A stretch of 64,000 bases of DNA from NCBI GenBank assembly GCA_016342415.1, contig JAEIOD010000009.1, positions 101,260 through 165,259 of the forward strand. The letters run 5' to 3'. The DNA is from Clostridiales bacterium. Its GTDB lineage: Bacteria > Bacillota > Clostridia > Peptostreptococcales > Acidaminobacteraceae. A model generated the notes under the pieces. The model did no database searches and was not told the DNA's origin. It worked only from the letters and a program-made list of their open reading frames with translations. Numbering within the stretch: the stretch's first letter is position 1; every line of letters starts with the position of its first letter. Both the position numbers and the translations under genes were made by a program. Below, one piece after another: positions 32,885 to 41,496 of the stretch.

Positions 32885-32925
32885 ATACGTATATTTTACA
32901 ATTGAATAGTAAAAGGAGGTAAAAC

Positions 32926-33393
32926 ATGGTAAAGAAAAGTGTAACACAATTGGTAGAAAATATTATTTCAGACTTTGTTGAAGAACACGGTATGGAACTT
33001 GTTGATGTAGAATTCGTAAAGGAAGGTCAACATAGATATCTGAGAGTGTTCATAGATAAAGGTGATGAAAAAGTATCATTAGCTGATTGTAAATTAGTCA
33101 GTAATTATTTGAACGAAAGAATTGACGAGGCTGATCCAATCAAAGAAAATTATTTCTTAGAAGTATCATCACCGGGATTGGAAAGACCTTTAAAGAAAGC
33201 AGCTGATTATGAAAAGAATAAAGGCGAAGTAGTTCAAGCGAGATTATTCTCACCAGTTAACGGCAGAAAAATTATTGATGGCATATTAATTGGTTTAGAA
33301 GATAATATAGTAAGCATAGACATTGGAAATGAAGAGATTGTTGAAATACCAAAAGATAAAATCTCACTAATCAAACCGATGATTCAAATATAA
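32926..33393 (+). CDS. rimP: Ribosome maturation factor RimP
   Basis: Needed for 30S subunit maturation. The 155 residues have the N-terminal alpha/beta domain (ELVDVEFVKEGQHRYLRVFI and the SSPGLERPL motif) and a C-terminal SH3-like barrel. AAAGGAGG precedes the ATG. It is first in the classic operon rimP-nusA-rnpM-ylxQ-infB-rbfA, with 13 bases to nusA. Confidence 0.95.
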   Translation: MVKKSVTQLVENIISDFVEEHGMELVDVEFVKEGQHRYLRVFIDKGDEKVSLADCKLVSNYLNERIDEADPIKENYFLEVSSPGLERPLKKAADYEKNKGEVVQARLFSPVNGRKIIDGILIGLEDNIVSIDIGNEEIVEIPKDKISLIKPMIQI

Positions 33394-33406
33394 AGGAGGA
33401 AAGATT

Positions 33407-34519
33407 GTGAAAAGCGAATTACTGAACGCTTTAGATCAGATTGAAAAGGAAAAAGGGATTTCTAAGGAAATCTTATTTGAAACGATTGAAGCAGCGCTAA
33501 TTACAGCGTATAAGAAAAACTTTAGTGAAACAGCACAAAATGTCATTGTAAATATGGATAGAACGACCGGAGAGTATGAAGTATTTGCACGATACATAGT
33601 TGTTCATGATGATGATTTTGAAGACGATAAAGTTCAGATCATTGTAGAGGAAGCTAAGAAAATCAATCCTATTTATGAAATCGGCGATTTCATGGATGTA
33701 CCTGTAACACCAGAAAACTTTGGTCGAATTGCTGCTTTAACAGCTAAACAAGTTGTTGTTCAACGTATTAGAGAAGCAGAGAGAAATCTTATTTTTGAGG
33801 AGTTTTCTAATAGAGAATCGGAAATAGTAAATGGTTCAGTACAAAGAGTCTCAAAAGGTGTGGTTCACATCAACCTTGGTAAAACAGAGGCAATCCTATT
33901 ACCAAGTGAGCAAATGTCAACTGATAAATATGAGCAAGGTGCAAGAATTAAGTCGTTTATTTTAGAAGTGAAGAATACTACTAAAGGACCACAAGTACTT
34001 GTATCTAGAACTCATCCAGGATTTATCAGAAGATTATTTGAATTAGAAGTACCTGAAATCAGAGATGGAATTGTCGAAATTAGAGGTATTTCTAGAGAAG
34101 CGGGTTCAAGAACTAAGTTAGCAGTCTTTTCTGTTAATGAAGATATAGATCCAGTAGGATCGTGTGTTGGTACTAAGGGAACTCGAGTTCAATCAATTGT
34201 TGAAGAATTAAACGACGAAAAAATTGATATCATTGAATGGTCTGACGATCCAGTTGAATACATTGCTAATGCTTTAAGACCATCTAAAGTTGAAAAAGTA
34301 CTTTATAGTGATGATGATAAAGCTGCATTAGTAGTTGTACCTGATTATCAATTGTCATTGGCAATTGGAAAAGAAGGACAAAACGTAAGATTGGCTGCTA
34401 AATTAACAGGATGGAAAATTGATATCAAAAGTGAGACTCAATTTAAAGATGCTGTGAAAGCTGGCGATATTGATCTTGGTGAGGAATTTGATTTAGATGC
34501 TGAGTTTGATTTTGCATAA
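33407..34519 (+). CDS. nusA: Transcription termination/antitermination factor NusA
   Basis: Binds RNA polymerase and nascent RNA and modulates pausing and termination. The 370 residues hold the N-terminal polymerase-binding domain (about 1-125), S1 (about 135-200, NGSVQRVSKGVVHINLG), KH1 and KH2 (about 205-350, with VGTKGTRVQSIV and AIGKEGQNVRLAAKLTGW). The C-terminal acidic repeats of E. coli NusA are absent, as is usual in Firmicutes. The start is GTG after AAAGGAGG. It may regulate its own operon through the leader hairpin at 32858. Confidence 0.96.
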   Translation: MKSELLNALDQIEKEKGISKEILFETIEAALITAYKKNFSETAQNVIVNMDRTTGEYEVFARYIVVHDDDFEDDKVQIIVEEAKKINPIYEIGDFMDVPVTPENFGRIAALTAKQVVVQRIREAERNLIFEEFSNRESEIVNGSVQRVSKGVVHINLGKTEAILLPSEQMSTDKYEQGARIKSFILEVKNTTKGPQVLVSRTHPGFIRRLFELEVPEIRDGIVEIRGISREAGSRTKLAVFSVNEDIDPVGSCVGTKGTRVQSIVEELNDEKIDIIEWSDDPVEYIANALRPSKVEKVLYSDDDKAALVVVPDYQLSLAIGKEGQNVRLAAKLTGWKIDIKSETQFKDAVKAGDIDLGEEFDLDAEFDFA

Positions 34520-34533
34520 GAGGAGAAATTCTA

Positions 34534-34803
34534 ATGAAAGCTAGGAAAGTTCCTTTAAGAAAATGTCTAGGATGTAATGAACAGAAAGACAAACGTGAAT
34601 TAATTCGTGTTGTTAAAAATAAAGATGGAGAAATTTTTATGGATTTAACAGGTAAAGCAAACGGTCGTGGTGCTTATATTTGTAAATCTATTGAGTGTTA
34701 TGAAAAAGCTTATAAACGAAAATCACTTGAACGTGCACTTCAAACAGCAGTATCAAAAGAAGTGTATGAATCAATGCATAAGGAGTTAGAAAATGCAAAA
34801 TAA
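34534..34803 (+). CDS. rnpM: RNase P modulator RnpM (YlxR)
   Basis: Small RNA-binding protein of 89 residues, known as YlxR and reported to bind and modulate RNase P. It has the family's RKCLGCNEQKDKRELIRVV and GRGAYICKSIECYEKA segments. Start after AGAGGAG. Its end overlaps ylxQ by 11 bases. Confidence 0.93.
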   Translation: MKARKVPLRKCLGCNEQKDKRELIRVVKNKDGEIFMDLTGKANGRGAYICKSIECYEKAYKRKSLERALQTAVSKEVYESMHKELENAK

Positions 34804-35113
34804 ATTCTGTACGATGATGGGATTTGCACAGAAATCTGGGAATCTGTTTTCGGGTGAAAATACAGTTGAGTTGTATATGCCAAGAAAAAAGATTTCTCTA
34901 GTGATTATTGCAGAAGATGCTTCAGATAACACAAAAGAAAAATTCATTAAATTAGCAACACGTTTCCAAGTGCCATACATTGTATGGGGCGATAGAGAAA
35001 TGTTATCTCACGCAATAGGTAAATACAATAGAGCAGTTTATGGTATTTCAAACAAAAAATTCTCAAGAGAACTAAGAGGTATTTATGATGAAATAATAAA
35101 AAGTTCTGACTAA
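34793..35113 (+). CDS. ylxQ: L7Ae-family RNA-binding protein YlxQ
   Basis: A 106-residue L7Ae/L30e-like protein found in this operon across Firmicutes. Features are GFAQKSGNLFSGENTVE, a central VIIAEDASDNT and a C-terminal conserved helix. It probably binds kink-turn RNA; a precise role is not settled. The start lies inside the end of rnpM, with AAGGAG just upstream. Confidence 0.92.
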   Translation: MQNKFCTMMGFAQKSGNLFSGENTVELYMPRKKISLVIIAEDASDNTKEKFIKLATRFQVPYIVWGDREMLSHAIGKYNRAVYGISNKKFSRELRGIYDEIIKSSD

Positions 35114-35131
35114 AGAAAGTGAGGGTCTAAA

Positions 35132-37669
35132 TTGTCAAAGATAAGAGTTTATCAATTAGCAAAAGACTTAAATGTAACCACGAAAGATATAATTACTAAA
35201 ATGGAAGAGTTAAATATAGAAGTTAACAACCATATGAGCACTTTAGAAGATAATGAAATTGCAACTATTAAAAAGATGTTTTCAAAATCTGAAGAAGCGC
35301 CAGCGAAAAAGAAAACAAGTTGGACTGTTGGTACCCCAAAGGTTAATCGCCCAAAGAGAAAAAGTGATTATCAAAATAGAACCAATAGACCACAAGGCAA
35401 ACCGGTACAAAAGCCAGTAACGCAAGCGGCGCCTGTTAAGCAAGAAGCAGTAGTACAAGCTTCTGCTAAACCAGCAGTACACAATAAGCCGGTTCATAAT
35501 AAACCTGTACAAAATAAACCAGTACAGTCAAAGCCTGCTGAAGTTAAAATTGATCCAAAAACCAACAAACCATTTGATTACAGGTCTAATGTACAAGATC
35601 CGAATGCTAAAACTTCAAACAGACCTGCTAGTAACAAACCAGCAAGCGCTAGACCTGCGAGTACTAGACCTGCGAGCACTAGACCAGAAAGCAAACCAGC
35701 ACCCGTGATATCAAGTGCGTCTAAGCCAACTACTGCACCTATAATTGGTGATAAGAAGAGTAGTAAAAAGAAGAAGAAAAAACATATGAAACCAGAGTAT
35801 AATACAAATGCTTCTTTAGAAGATAAATTCAGTAAAAAAATTAAGAAAAAGTCAAGAAAAAGAGACATTAAAGGATTTGATAATTCAGAGTTCTTTGATG
35901 CTGAAGGTAATTTAATGGTACCTGAAATGGTAACCGTAGGTAAGTTTGCTGATATGTTAGGTGAAAGTTCTGCAGATGTCATTATGAAATTAATGGCAGC
36001 AGGTATCATGGCTAATTTAAATCAGGAAATTCCATTTGAAACAGCTGAGCTTATTGCAATGGAATTTGAAGTACCTTGTAAGGTTTTAGTACCAGTAGAT
36101 GAAGCTGAGATTATTGTAGAAAAATATTTTGTTGAAAGTGAAGATGAAAATATGATATCAAGACCTCCTGTAGTAACAGTTATGGGTCACGTTGATCATG
36201 GTAAGACATCTCTTCTTGATGCCATTAGAGAAACTGCAGTAACAGATAAAGAAGCTGGTGGAATTACTCAACATATCGGTGCTTCTGAAGCGATAATCAA
36301 TAATCAAAGAATAGTATTTTTAGATACACCAGGTCATGAGGCGTTTACTACGCTTAGAGCCCGTGGTGCACAAGTTACAGATATTGCAGTATTAGTTGTT
36401 GCTGCTGATGATGGTGTTATGCCTCAAACAATTGAAGCAATTGACCATGCAAAAGCTGCCGGAGTACCTATAATTGTAGCTATTAACAAAATTGATAAGG
36501 TTGGTAACAATCCAGATCAGGTTAAGAGTGAATTGTCAGACCACGGTCTTTTAGTAGAAGATTGGGGTGGTGATGTTATTAGTGTTGAAGTTTCCGCTCT
36601 TAAGAAAATCAACATTGAAGGTTTACTTGAAATGATTTTATTGCAATCTGAAGTTTTAGAACTTAAGGCTAATCCAGAAAAAGCTGCCACTGGTACAATT
36701 ATTGATGCCAAAGTTGATAAAGGTCGTGGTGTTGTTGCAACACTTCTCGTTCAAAATGGTACGTTGGAGATTGGAAACTCAATTGTTTGTGGTAGTGCAT
36801 ATGGTAGAGTTAGAGCAATGTACAATCACCTAGGTAAACGAACTAAAACAGCAGGACCTTCAACAGGTGTTGAAATCACCGGTTTAAGTGAAATTCCTGT
36901 TGCTGGTGATAGATTCTTTGTAGCTGAAGATGATAGAATTGCTAGAAAAATAGCAGAGAAAAAGTCAGTTTCTGAAAGAAATGTAGCATTAAAAGATACA
37001 CCACAACATGTTACACTTGAAGATATATTCGATAGAATTCAAGCTGGTAAGACTAAAGAAATTAAGATTGTTTTAAAAGCTGATGTACAAGGTTCGTTGG
37101 AAGCTTTAAAAACTTCATTGTTAAGATTGACAACAGAAGAAGTAACTGTTAATGTAATTCACTCTTCAGTTGGTACGATTACTGAAAACGATGTACTTTT
37201 AGCGTCTGCTTCTGATGCAATTATCATTGGATTTAACGTACGTCCATCTATCATGGTTGAAAACTTATCTCAACGTGAAGGTGTAGAACTTAAAACTTAT
37301 AGAATTATCTATGAGGCAATCAATGATGTATCTGATGCATTACTTGGTATGTTGGATCCAGAATATAAAGAAGAAGTTCTTGGAACAATTGAAGTAAGAC
37401 AATTAATCAAAGTGCCAAATATTGGTACAATTGCTGGTGGATATGTTGTTTCAGGTAGAATCACAAGATCTGCAGAGTTTAGATTAATTAGAGAAGGTAT
37501 TGTTGTACATGAGGGTAAAATTGCCTCATTAAGACGTTTTAAAGATGATGTTAAAGAAGTAGCAAAAGGCTATGAATGTGGTATCGGATTTGAAAATTAC
37601 AATGATATGAAAGAAAATGACATTATTGAAGCATTCCATATGGTAGAAATTAAAAGAAAAAATAAATAA
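35132..37669 (+). CDS. infB: Translation initiation factor IF-2
   Basis: GTPase that places initiator tRNA on the 30S subunit. The start codon is TTG, read from SKIRVYQLAKDLNVT, a canonical IF2 beginning. The N-terminal about 230 residues are low complexity, with short repeats rich in Pro, Lys, Ala and Arg (see the repeat entries) and a lysine run. The IF2-N domain (about 265-320) is followed by the GTPase: GHVDHGKTSLLD (G1), DTPGHEAFTTLRARG (G3) and NKIDK (G4), then domains II-IV. At 845 residues it is long for Firmicutes because of the extended front. It lies in the nusA operon, 18 bases after ylxQ. Confidence 0.96.
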   Translation: MSKIRVYQLAKDLNVTTKDIITKMEELNIEVNNHMSTLEDNEIATIKKMFSKSEEAPAKKKTSWTVGTPKVNRPKRKSDYQNRTNRPQGKPVQKPVTQAAPVKQEAVVQASAKPAVHNKPVHNKPVQNKPVQSKPAEVKIDPKTNKPFDYRSNVQDPNAKTSNRPASNKPASARPASTRPASTRPESKPAPVISSASKPTTAPIIGDKKSSKKKKKKHMKPEYNTNASLEDKFSKKIKKKSRKRDIKGFDNSEFFDAEGNLMVPEMVTVGKFADMLGESSADVIMKLMAAGIMANLNQEIPFETAELIAMEFEVPCKVLVPVDEAEIIVEKYFVESEDENMISRPPVVTVMGHVDHGKTSLLDAIRETAVTDKEAGGITQHIGASEAIINNQRIVFLDTPGHEAFTTLRARGAQVTDIAVLVVAADDGVMPQTIEAIDHAKAAGVPIIVAINKIDKVGNNPDQVKSELSDHGLLVEDWGGDVISVEVSALKKINIEGLLEMILLQSEVLELKANPEKAATGTIIDAKVDKGRGVVATLLVQNGTLEIGNSIVCGSAYGRVRAMYNHLGKRTKTAGPSTGVEITGLSEIPVAGDRFFVAEDDRIARKIAEKKSVSERNVALKDTPQHVTLEDIFDRIQAGKTKEIKIVLKADVQGSLEALKTSLLRLTTEEVTVNVIHSSVGTITENDVLLASASDAIIIGFNVRPSIMVENLSQREGVELKTYRIIYEAINDVSDALLGMLDPEYKEEVLGTIEVRQLIKVPNIGTIAGGYVVSGRITRSAEFRLIREGIVVHEGKIASLRRFKDDVKEVAKGYECGIGFENYNDMKENDIIEAFHMVEIKRKNK
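35480..35539 (+). repeat. Four 15-bp coding repeats in infB (xNKPV)
   Basis: Four tandem 15-base units encode HNKPV, HNKPV, QNKPV and QSKPA (residues 117-136 of IF-2). The units keep the reading frame and differ by a few bases. Such repeats can slip and vary in number between strains. Confidence 0.85.
35621..35695 (+). repeat. Five 15-bp coding repeats in infB (RPAST)
   Basis: Five in-frame units encode RPASN, KPASA, RPAST, RPAST and RPESK. The third and fourth units differ by one silent base. They lie in the flexible linker before the lysine run of IF-2. Confidence 0.85.
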
Positions 37670-37696
37670 CAATGACAAAAGGAAGTAGGTGAACAC

Positions 37697-38092
37697 ATGG
37701 GATCTACAAGAAATAGAAGAATCTCAGAAGAAATTAAGAAAGTAGTAAGTGATTTATTAATTAGAGGATTAAAAGATCCTCGTATTTCAAAGTTTACTTC
37801 TGTAACGGATGTGAAGACAACTAAGGATTTACGTTTTACTTACATTTTTATTAGTGTTTACGATCCAAATGCAAATAGAGCAGCAACTGTTGAAGCACTT
37901 AACCGTGCCAAAGGATATATCAGAAATGAAATTGGTCGAGCAATTGATTTGAGATATACGCCGGAACCAATCTTCAAAGAAGATGATTCGGTAGAAAATG
38001 CTTTACACATTCAAAAAATCTTAAACAAGGTAAAATCACCTGATGAAGATGTCTATGACATTGAAGAAGAGAAAGAAGATGATGATGAGTAA
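37697..38092 (+). CDS. rbfA: Ribosome-binding factor A
   Basis: Cold-shock factor for 16S rRNA 5'-end maturation. The 131 residues show RRISEEIKKVVSDLLIRGLKDPR and the central FTYIFISVY strand, with LRYTPEPIF near the C-terminus, all typical. The acidic tail (about 115-131) overlaps the next gene. Start after GGAAGTAGGTG. Confidence 0.94.
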   Translation: MGSTRNRRISEEIKKVVSDLLIRGLKDPRISKFTSVTDVKTTKDLRFTYIFISVYDPNANRAATVEALNRAKGYIRNEIGRAIDLRYTPEPIFKEDDSVENALHIQKILNKVKSPDEDVYDIEEEKEDDDE

Positions 38093-39038
38093 TGTTCTAA
38101 AGAACATCATCTCATCTCAAGGTACATGTTTAATTATCCCACATCAGTCGCCAGATGGCGACTGTTTGGGATCTTCTTATACGCTTTCTCATTTTTTTGA
38201 GAGACATCAAATTAAACACCATATCATTATGGATGATGTTATTCCAAGTAATTATACTTTCTTGAAAAAAAACAATATGCTTAAAAGTTCCGATATAAAG
38301 GATGACGAAAAGTATGATTATGCAATTATACTGGACACATCCAGTTTGGATCGAATTGGTGCTTCAAAATCGGTACTGGATAAGTGTGCTTCCATGATAG
38401 TTATTGATCATCATAAGACCAATAGCTTTTTTGGTGATACTAATATTGTTGAAATGGTCTCTTCAGTTGGAGAGTTATTATTTAATCTATATACTGAAAT
38501 TGACTATGTCATCGATCAGGAGGATGCCATCGGTTTGTACACTTCCATAGTGACGGATACCGGTGAATTCAGATATTCTAATACAACAAATAAGACATTA
38601 CAAGTTGCTGCTAAATTATTCGAAACAGGATTTGATTTTGAATCTTGCAGTAGAGAGATTTTTTCAAACCAACCCTTAGAAAAAGTGGTATTAAAAAGCA
38701 GCAGTTTATCAAATATAGAACTATATGGTAACAAACAAGTAGCTTTGATGATAGTCTCACAACAAATGCTTAAACAGCATAATTGTGATATGTTCCATAG
38801 TGATGGTATTGTTGAAGCAGGTAGAGATATATCCGGTATTGAAGTTTCTGTTCTATTAAAAGAAATTGATTCAAACACCGTCAAGGTCAGCATGCGTTCT
38901 AAATCTTTCTTAGATGTTGCTGAAATATCTCTTGTTTTTAATGGTGGTGGACATAATAGAGCAGCAGGATGTACAATCAACGCTCCTTTAAAAGAAGCCA
39001 AACAACTAATAATAAAAGAAATTGAGAGTCGATTATAA
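38079..39038 (+). CDS. nrnA: NrnA-type bifunctional oligoribonuclease / pAp phosphatase (DHH family)
   Basis: Degrades short RNA oligomers and 3'-phosphoadenosine 5'-phosphate. The N-terminal DHH domain has SPDGDCLGSS and the DHH triad Asp110-His111-His112, and the DHHA1 domain has the GGGHNRAAGC motif. Three ATGs in a row precede the conserved start; the true one cannot be told. It overlaps the rbfA tail by about 14 bases and the truB start by one base. It may also remove pGpG, the breakdown product of c-di-GMP made by the enzymes in this window; that role is known for NrnA-like enzymes elsewhere. Confidence 0.93.
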   Translation: MMMSNVLKNIISSQGTCLIIPHQSPDGDCLGSSYTLSHFFERHQIKHHIIMDDVIPSNYTFLKKNNMLKSSDIKDDEKYDYAIILDTSSLDRIGASKSVLDKCASMIVIDHHKTNSFFGDTNIVEMVSSVGELLFNLYTEIDYVIDQEDAIGLYTSIVTDTGEFRYSNTTNKTLQVAAKLFETGFDFESCSREIFSNQPLEKVVLKSSSLSNIELYGNKQVALMIVSQQMLKQHNCDMFHSDGIVEAGRDISGIEVSVLLKEIDSNTVKVSMRSKSFLDVAEISLVFNGGGHNRAAGCTINAPLKEAKQLIIKEIESRL

Positions 39039-39925
39039 TGGATGGAGTTTTAAATATTTACAAGCCACAAAACATGACATCTCATGATGTGGTGGCAATT
39101 GTAAGGGGTGCTCTTCAAACTAAGAAAGTAGGACACACTGGAACCTTAGATCCTATGGCAACAGGGGTTTTGCCGATATGTGTTGGACGAGCTACAAAAA
39201 TAGTGGATTTTATTCAAAACGATAAAAAAACCTATAAAACAGAGATTACTCTTGGTATTGAAACTGATACTGAAGATTGCTGGGGAGAAACCATAAAAGA
39301 ATGTCCGGTTGATGTCACTGATGAACAGTTCAGGGATGCAATCATGTCTTTTGTAGGGGAAATTTCACAAGTTCCCCCCATGTATTCTGCGTTAAAAGTT
39401 GATGGAAAAAAATTATATGAATTGGCTAGAGCAGGTAAGACCGTTGAAAGAAAAGCAAGGTTACGAACCATTTTTGATATCACTATAGAATCAATCAGTG
39501 GAACGAAAGCTACATTCTATGTGACATGTTCTAAAGGCACCTATATTAGAACCTTATGCTCTGATATTGGTAGAAAGTTAAATACAGTAGCTCATATGTC
39601 TGCTTTAGAACGTACTCAAAGTGGGCAGTTCACTTTGGAAACTGCAATCTCTATCGATGATGTGAAATCTTTAGGTCTAGAACTTCAAAAGCAGTTTTTA
39701 TCAATTGATGAAGCTTTGGGATTTGATAAAAAGATACATATTTCAACGAAGGCAAAAGAACTTATTCAAAATGGCGTTAAAATAGATTTGATGAGATATG
39801 TTTCATTTGACTATTCAAACGACGACTACGTTTTAGTCTACGAAAACAAACAGTTTCTTGCATTAGCACAATTTATTAATGATACACTTAAAGTTACAAA
39901 AATATTTGAGATAAAGAGGGTATAA
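39038..39925 (+). CDS. truB: tRNA pseudouridine(55) synthase TruB
   Basis: Converts U55 to pseudouridine in the T loop of tRNAs. The catalytic Asp38 lies in HTGTLDPMATGVLPI. KTYKTEITLG and SKGTYIRTLCSDIG are also standard. At 295 residues it has the usual C-terminal extension. The ATG overlaps the nrnA stop codon, and the ribF ATG overlaps the truB stop. Confidence 0.95.
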   Translation: MDGVLNIYKPQNMTSHDVVAIVRGALQTKKVGHTGTLDPMATGVLPICVGRATKIVDFIQNDKKTYKTEITLGIETDTEDCWGETIKECPVDVTDEQFRDAIMSFVGEISQVPPMYSALKVDGKKLYELARAGKTVERKARLRTIFDITIESISGTKATFYVTCSKGTYIRTLCSDIGRKLNTVAHMSALERTQSGQFTLETAISIDDVKSLGLELQKQFLSIDEALGFDKKIHISTKAKELIQNGVKIDLMRYVSFDYSNDDYVLVYENKQFLALAQFINDTLKVTKIFEIKRV

Positions 39926-40851
39926 TGAAAATAATTCATTCTATAGATGATATGTTTCAATCATTACAACCATCAGCATTAGCTTTAGGTACCTTTGACG
40001 GTGTTCATATTGCTCATAAAGAAGTAATCGAATCCGTCGTTAAAGTGGCGAAGGAAGCAGGCTTATTAAGTGTGGTTTATACCTTTTCTAATCATCCAAA
40101 AGAAATGAATGATAGTGTAGAAACACCAAAAAAATTGATAACACCTGAAAAAAAAATAGAAATTATTGAAAAACTAGGTGTAGATGTTTTGATTATAGTA
40201 CCATTTGATGAACAGCAGTTGAATATCGAAGCTGAAACCTTTTTAAAGTCAATTATTATAGACAAAATAAATGCCAAACATGTGATTGTAGGTTATGATT
40301 TTAGATTTGGCAAGAATGCAAAAGGTTGCGTTAACATGCTAAGTGATAATCAAGAAATCTATAATTATACATTAGACATCGTTAAGCCGATTAGACATGA
40401 AGGTGTTATTGTATCTAGTACTATCATCAGAAATTTTTTATTGAATGGTCAAGTAGAAGAAGCCACTGCTTTGTTAGGTAGAAAATATGATCTAAAAGGT
40501 ACGGTTGTTAAGGGAAAACAAGTTGGTAAAACTTTGGGGTTTCCAACAATTAATCTAGAATCAACTTATGATATGTCGATATTGAAGCCAGGTGTCTATA
40601 TTACTGAAACACTTTTTAACGATGTCGTGTATCCAAGTGTTACAAACGTTGGATTCAATCCAACATTCAATCAAAAGAATTTTAACGTTGAAACCTTTAT
40701 TTTGAATTTTAATCAGGAATTGTATGATGAAACTGTACATATTTTGTTCATACGTTTTATTCGTCCTGAAATAAAATTTGATAATTTAGAGGATTTAATC
40801 AAACAAATTGATGATGATGTTGAAATAGCAAAAGAATATTTTAATTTATAG
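39925..40851 (+). CDS. ribF: Bifunctional riboflavin kinase / FAD synthetase
   Basis: Makes FMN and FAD from riboflavin. The N-terminal nucleotidyltransferase has ALGTFDGVHIAHKEV and SSTIIRNFLLNGQVEEA. The C-terminal riboflavin kinase has GRKYDLKGTVVKGKQVG and TLGFPTINL. The 308-residue length is normal. It ends the run of coupled genes; a new promoter for rpsO follows at once. Confidence 0.95.
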   Translation: MKIIHSIDDMFQSLQPSALALGTFDGVHIAHKEVIESVVKVAKEAGLLSVVYTFSNHPKEMNDSVETPKKLITPEKKIEIIEKLGVDVLIIVPFDEQQLNIEAETFLKSIIIDKINAKHVIVGYDFRFGKNAKGCVNMLSDNQEIYNYTLDIVKPIRHEGVIVSSTIIRNFLLNGQVEEATALLGRKYDLKGTVVKGKQVGKTLGFPTINLESTYDMSILKPGVYITETLFNDVVYPSVTNVGFNPTFNQKNFNVETFILNFNQELYDETVHILFIRFIRPEIKFDNLEDLIKQIDDDVEIAKEYFNL

Positions 40852-40861
40852 GGTTTTCTTG

Positions 40862-40969
40862 TTTACAATGGACTGTAGGTATGATAAACTTTAAAACGAC
40901 CATTTGCTAAGGCTCTCGAATCACCGACGTTGTTCTTGGCTTATGGCGTATACATTATGGAGGTGTAGT
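40862..40969 (+). promoter_or_regulatory. rpsO promoter and S15-type autoregulatory leader
   Basis: TTTACA, 17-base spacer, TAAACT (40862-40890). The leader that follows (about 40897-40969) contains GCTAAGGCTCTCGAATCACC and TTCTTGGCTTATGGCG; TAAG-type flanks pair across a loop with ACCGACG. I recall this pattern from the firmicute rpsO leaders where S15 binds its own mRNA. Structure was judged by eye only. Confidence 0.6.
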
Positions 40970-41236
40970 ATGATTACTAAAGAAAAGAAATTGGAAATTA
41001 TTGAAGAGTACAAGACTAAAGAAGGCGATACTGGTTCTGCACAAGTACAAATTGCGTTATTAACTTACAAAATTAATGACTTAAATGAGCATTTAAAAGT
41101 TCACAAAAAAGATCACCACTCTAGATTAGGTCTATTAAAGATGGTTGGTCAAAGAAAGAACTTATCTAGATTCTTGCAAGCTAAAGATATCGAAGAGTAC
41201 AGAGCATTAATCGCTAAACTTGGATTAAGAAGATAA
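40970..41236 (+). CDS. rpsO: 30S ribosomal protein S15
   Basis: Primary rRNA-binding protein of the 30S central domain. The 88 residues are complete: [21 protein letters not shown], then [20 protein letters not shown] and a C-terminal LIAKLGLRR. The start after GGAGGTG is used; an upstream in-frame extension lies in the leader. It has its own promoter and terminator. Confidence 0.97.
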   Translation: MITKEKKLEIIEEYKTKEGDTGSAQVQIALLTYKINDLNEHLKVHKKDHHSRLGLLKMVGQRKNLSRFLQAKDIEEYRALIAKLGLRR

Positions 41237-41241
41237 TTACT

Positions 41242-41266
41242 AAGAGCGCATTGCGCTCTTTTTTCT
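41242..41266 (+). terminator. Terminator of rpsO
   Basis: AAGAGCGC-ATT-GCGCTCTT followed by TTTTC. Confidence 0.9.
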
Positions 41267-41333
41267 GTTTTAAAAATACTTACTGAGGGTATTTATTTAC
41301 AGATATTTATTTTTTATAGCCTACTAGTATGTT

Positions 41334-41492
41334 ATAATAATAGAAGCGGTTAGGATTTATTTGTACAATCTCACATAAGTGAGACCTACTTATTGTAAAT
41401 AATGTTTATCATAGTCATTGATGAATCTTATTTAGAGTAAGTAGGATAAATTCTAATCCGAGTATAATTGGAGAGAAAAGCTCTCAAGGAGG
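41334..41492 (+). promoter_or_regulatory. pnp promoter region and multi-branched leader RNA
   Basis: A -10 (TATAAT, near 41334) is followed by a leader with a closing stem: 41348-41360 pairs with 41446-41459 (one bulged A, one G-U). Inside lie a hairpin TCTCAC-ATAA-GTGAGA (41369-41384) and a stem 41385-41392 (CCTACTTA) with 41438-41445. A last small hairpin, GAGAG-AAAAG-CTCTC (41471-41485), touches the ribosome site. E. coli pnp is autoregulated through its RNase III-cut leader, so similar control is possible here. Confidence 0.65.
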
Positions 41493-41496
41493 ATTT

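Noticed and set aside
35480..35695. Short regular repeats that could suggest a CRISPR-like array
   Set aside because: The units are contiguous 15-mers in frame within IF-2, with no spacers.
35578..36009. Open frame on the minus strand opposite the infB repeats
   Set aside because: Its Leu/Ala/Gly-rich product is the reverse reading of the RPAST repeats and lysine run; no start signals.
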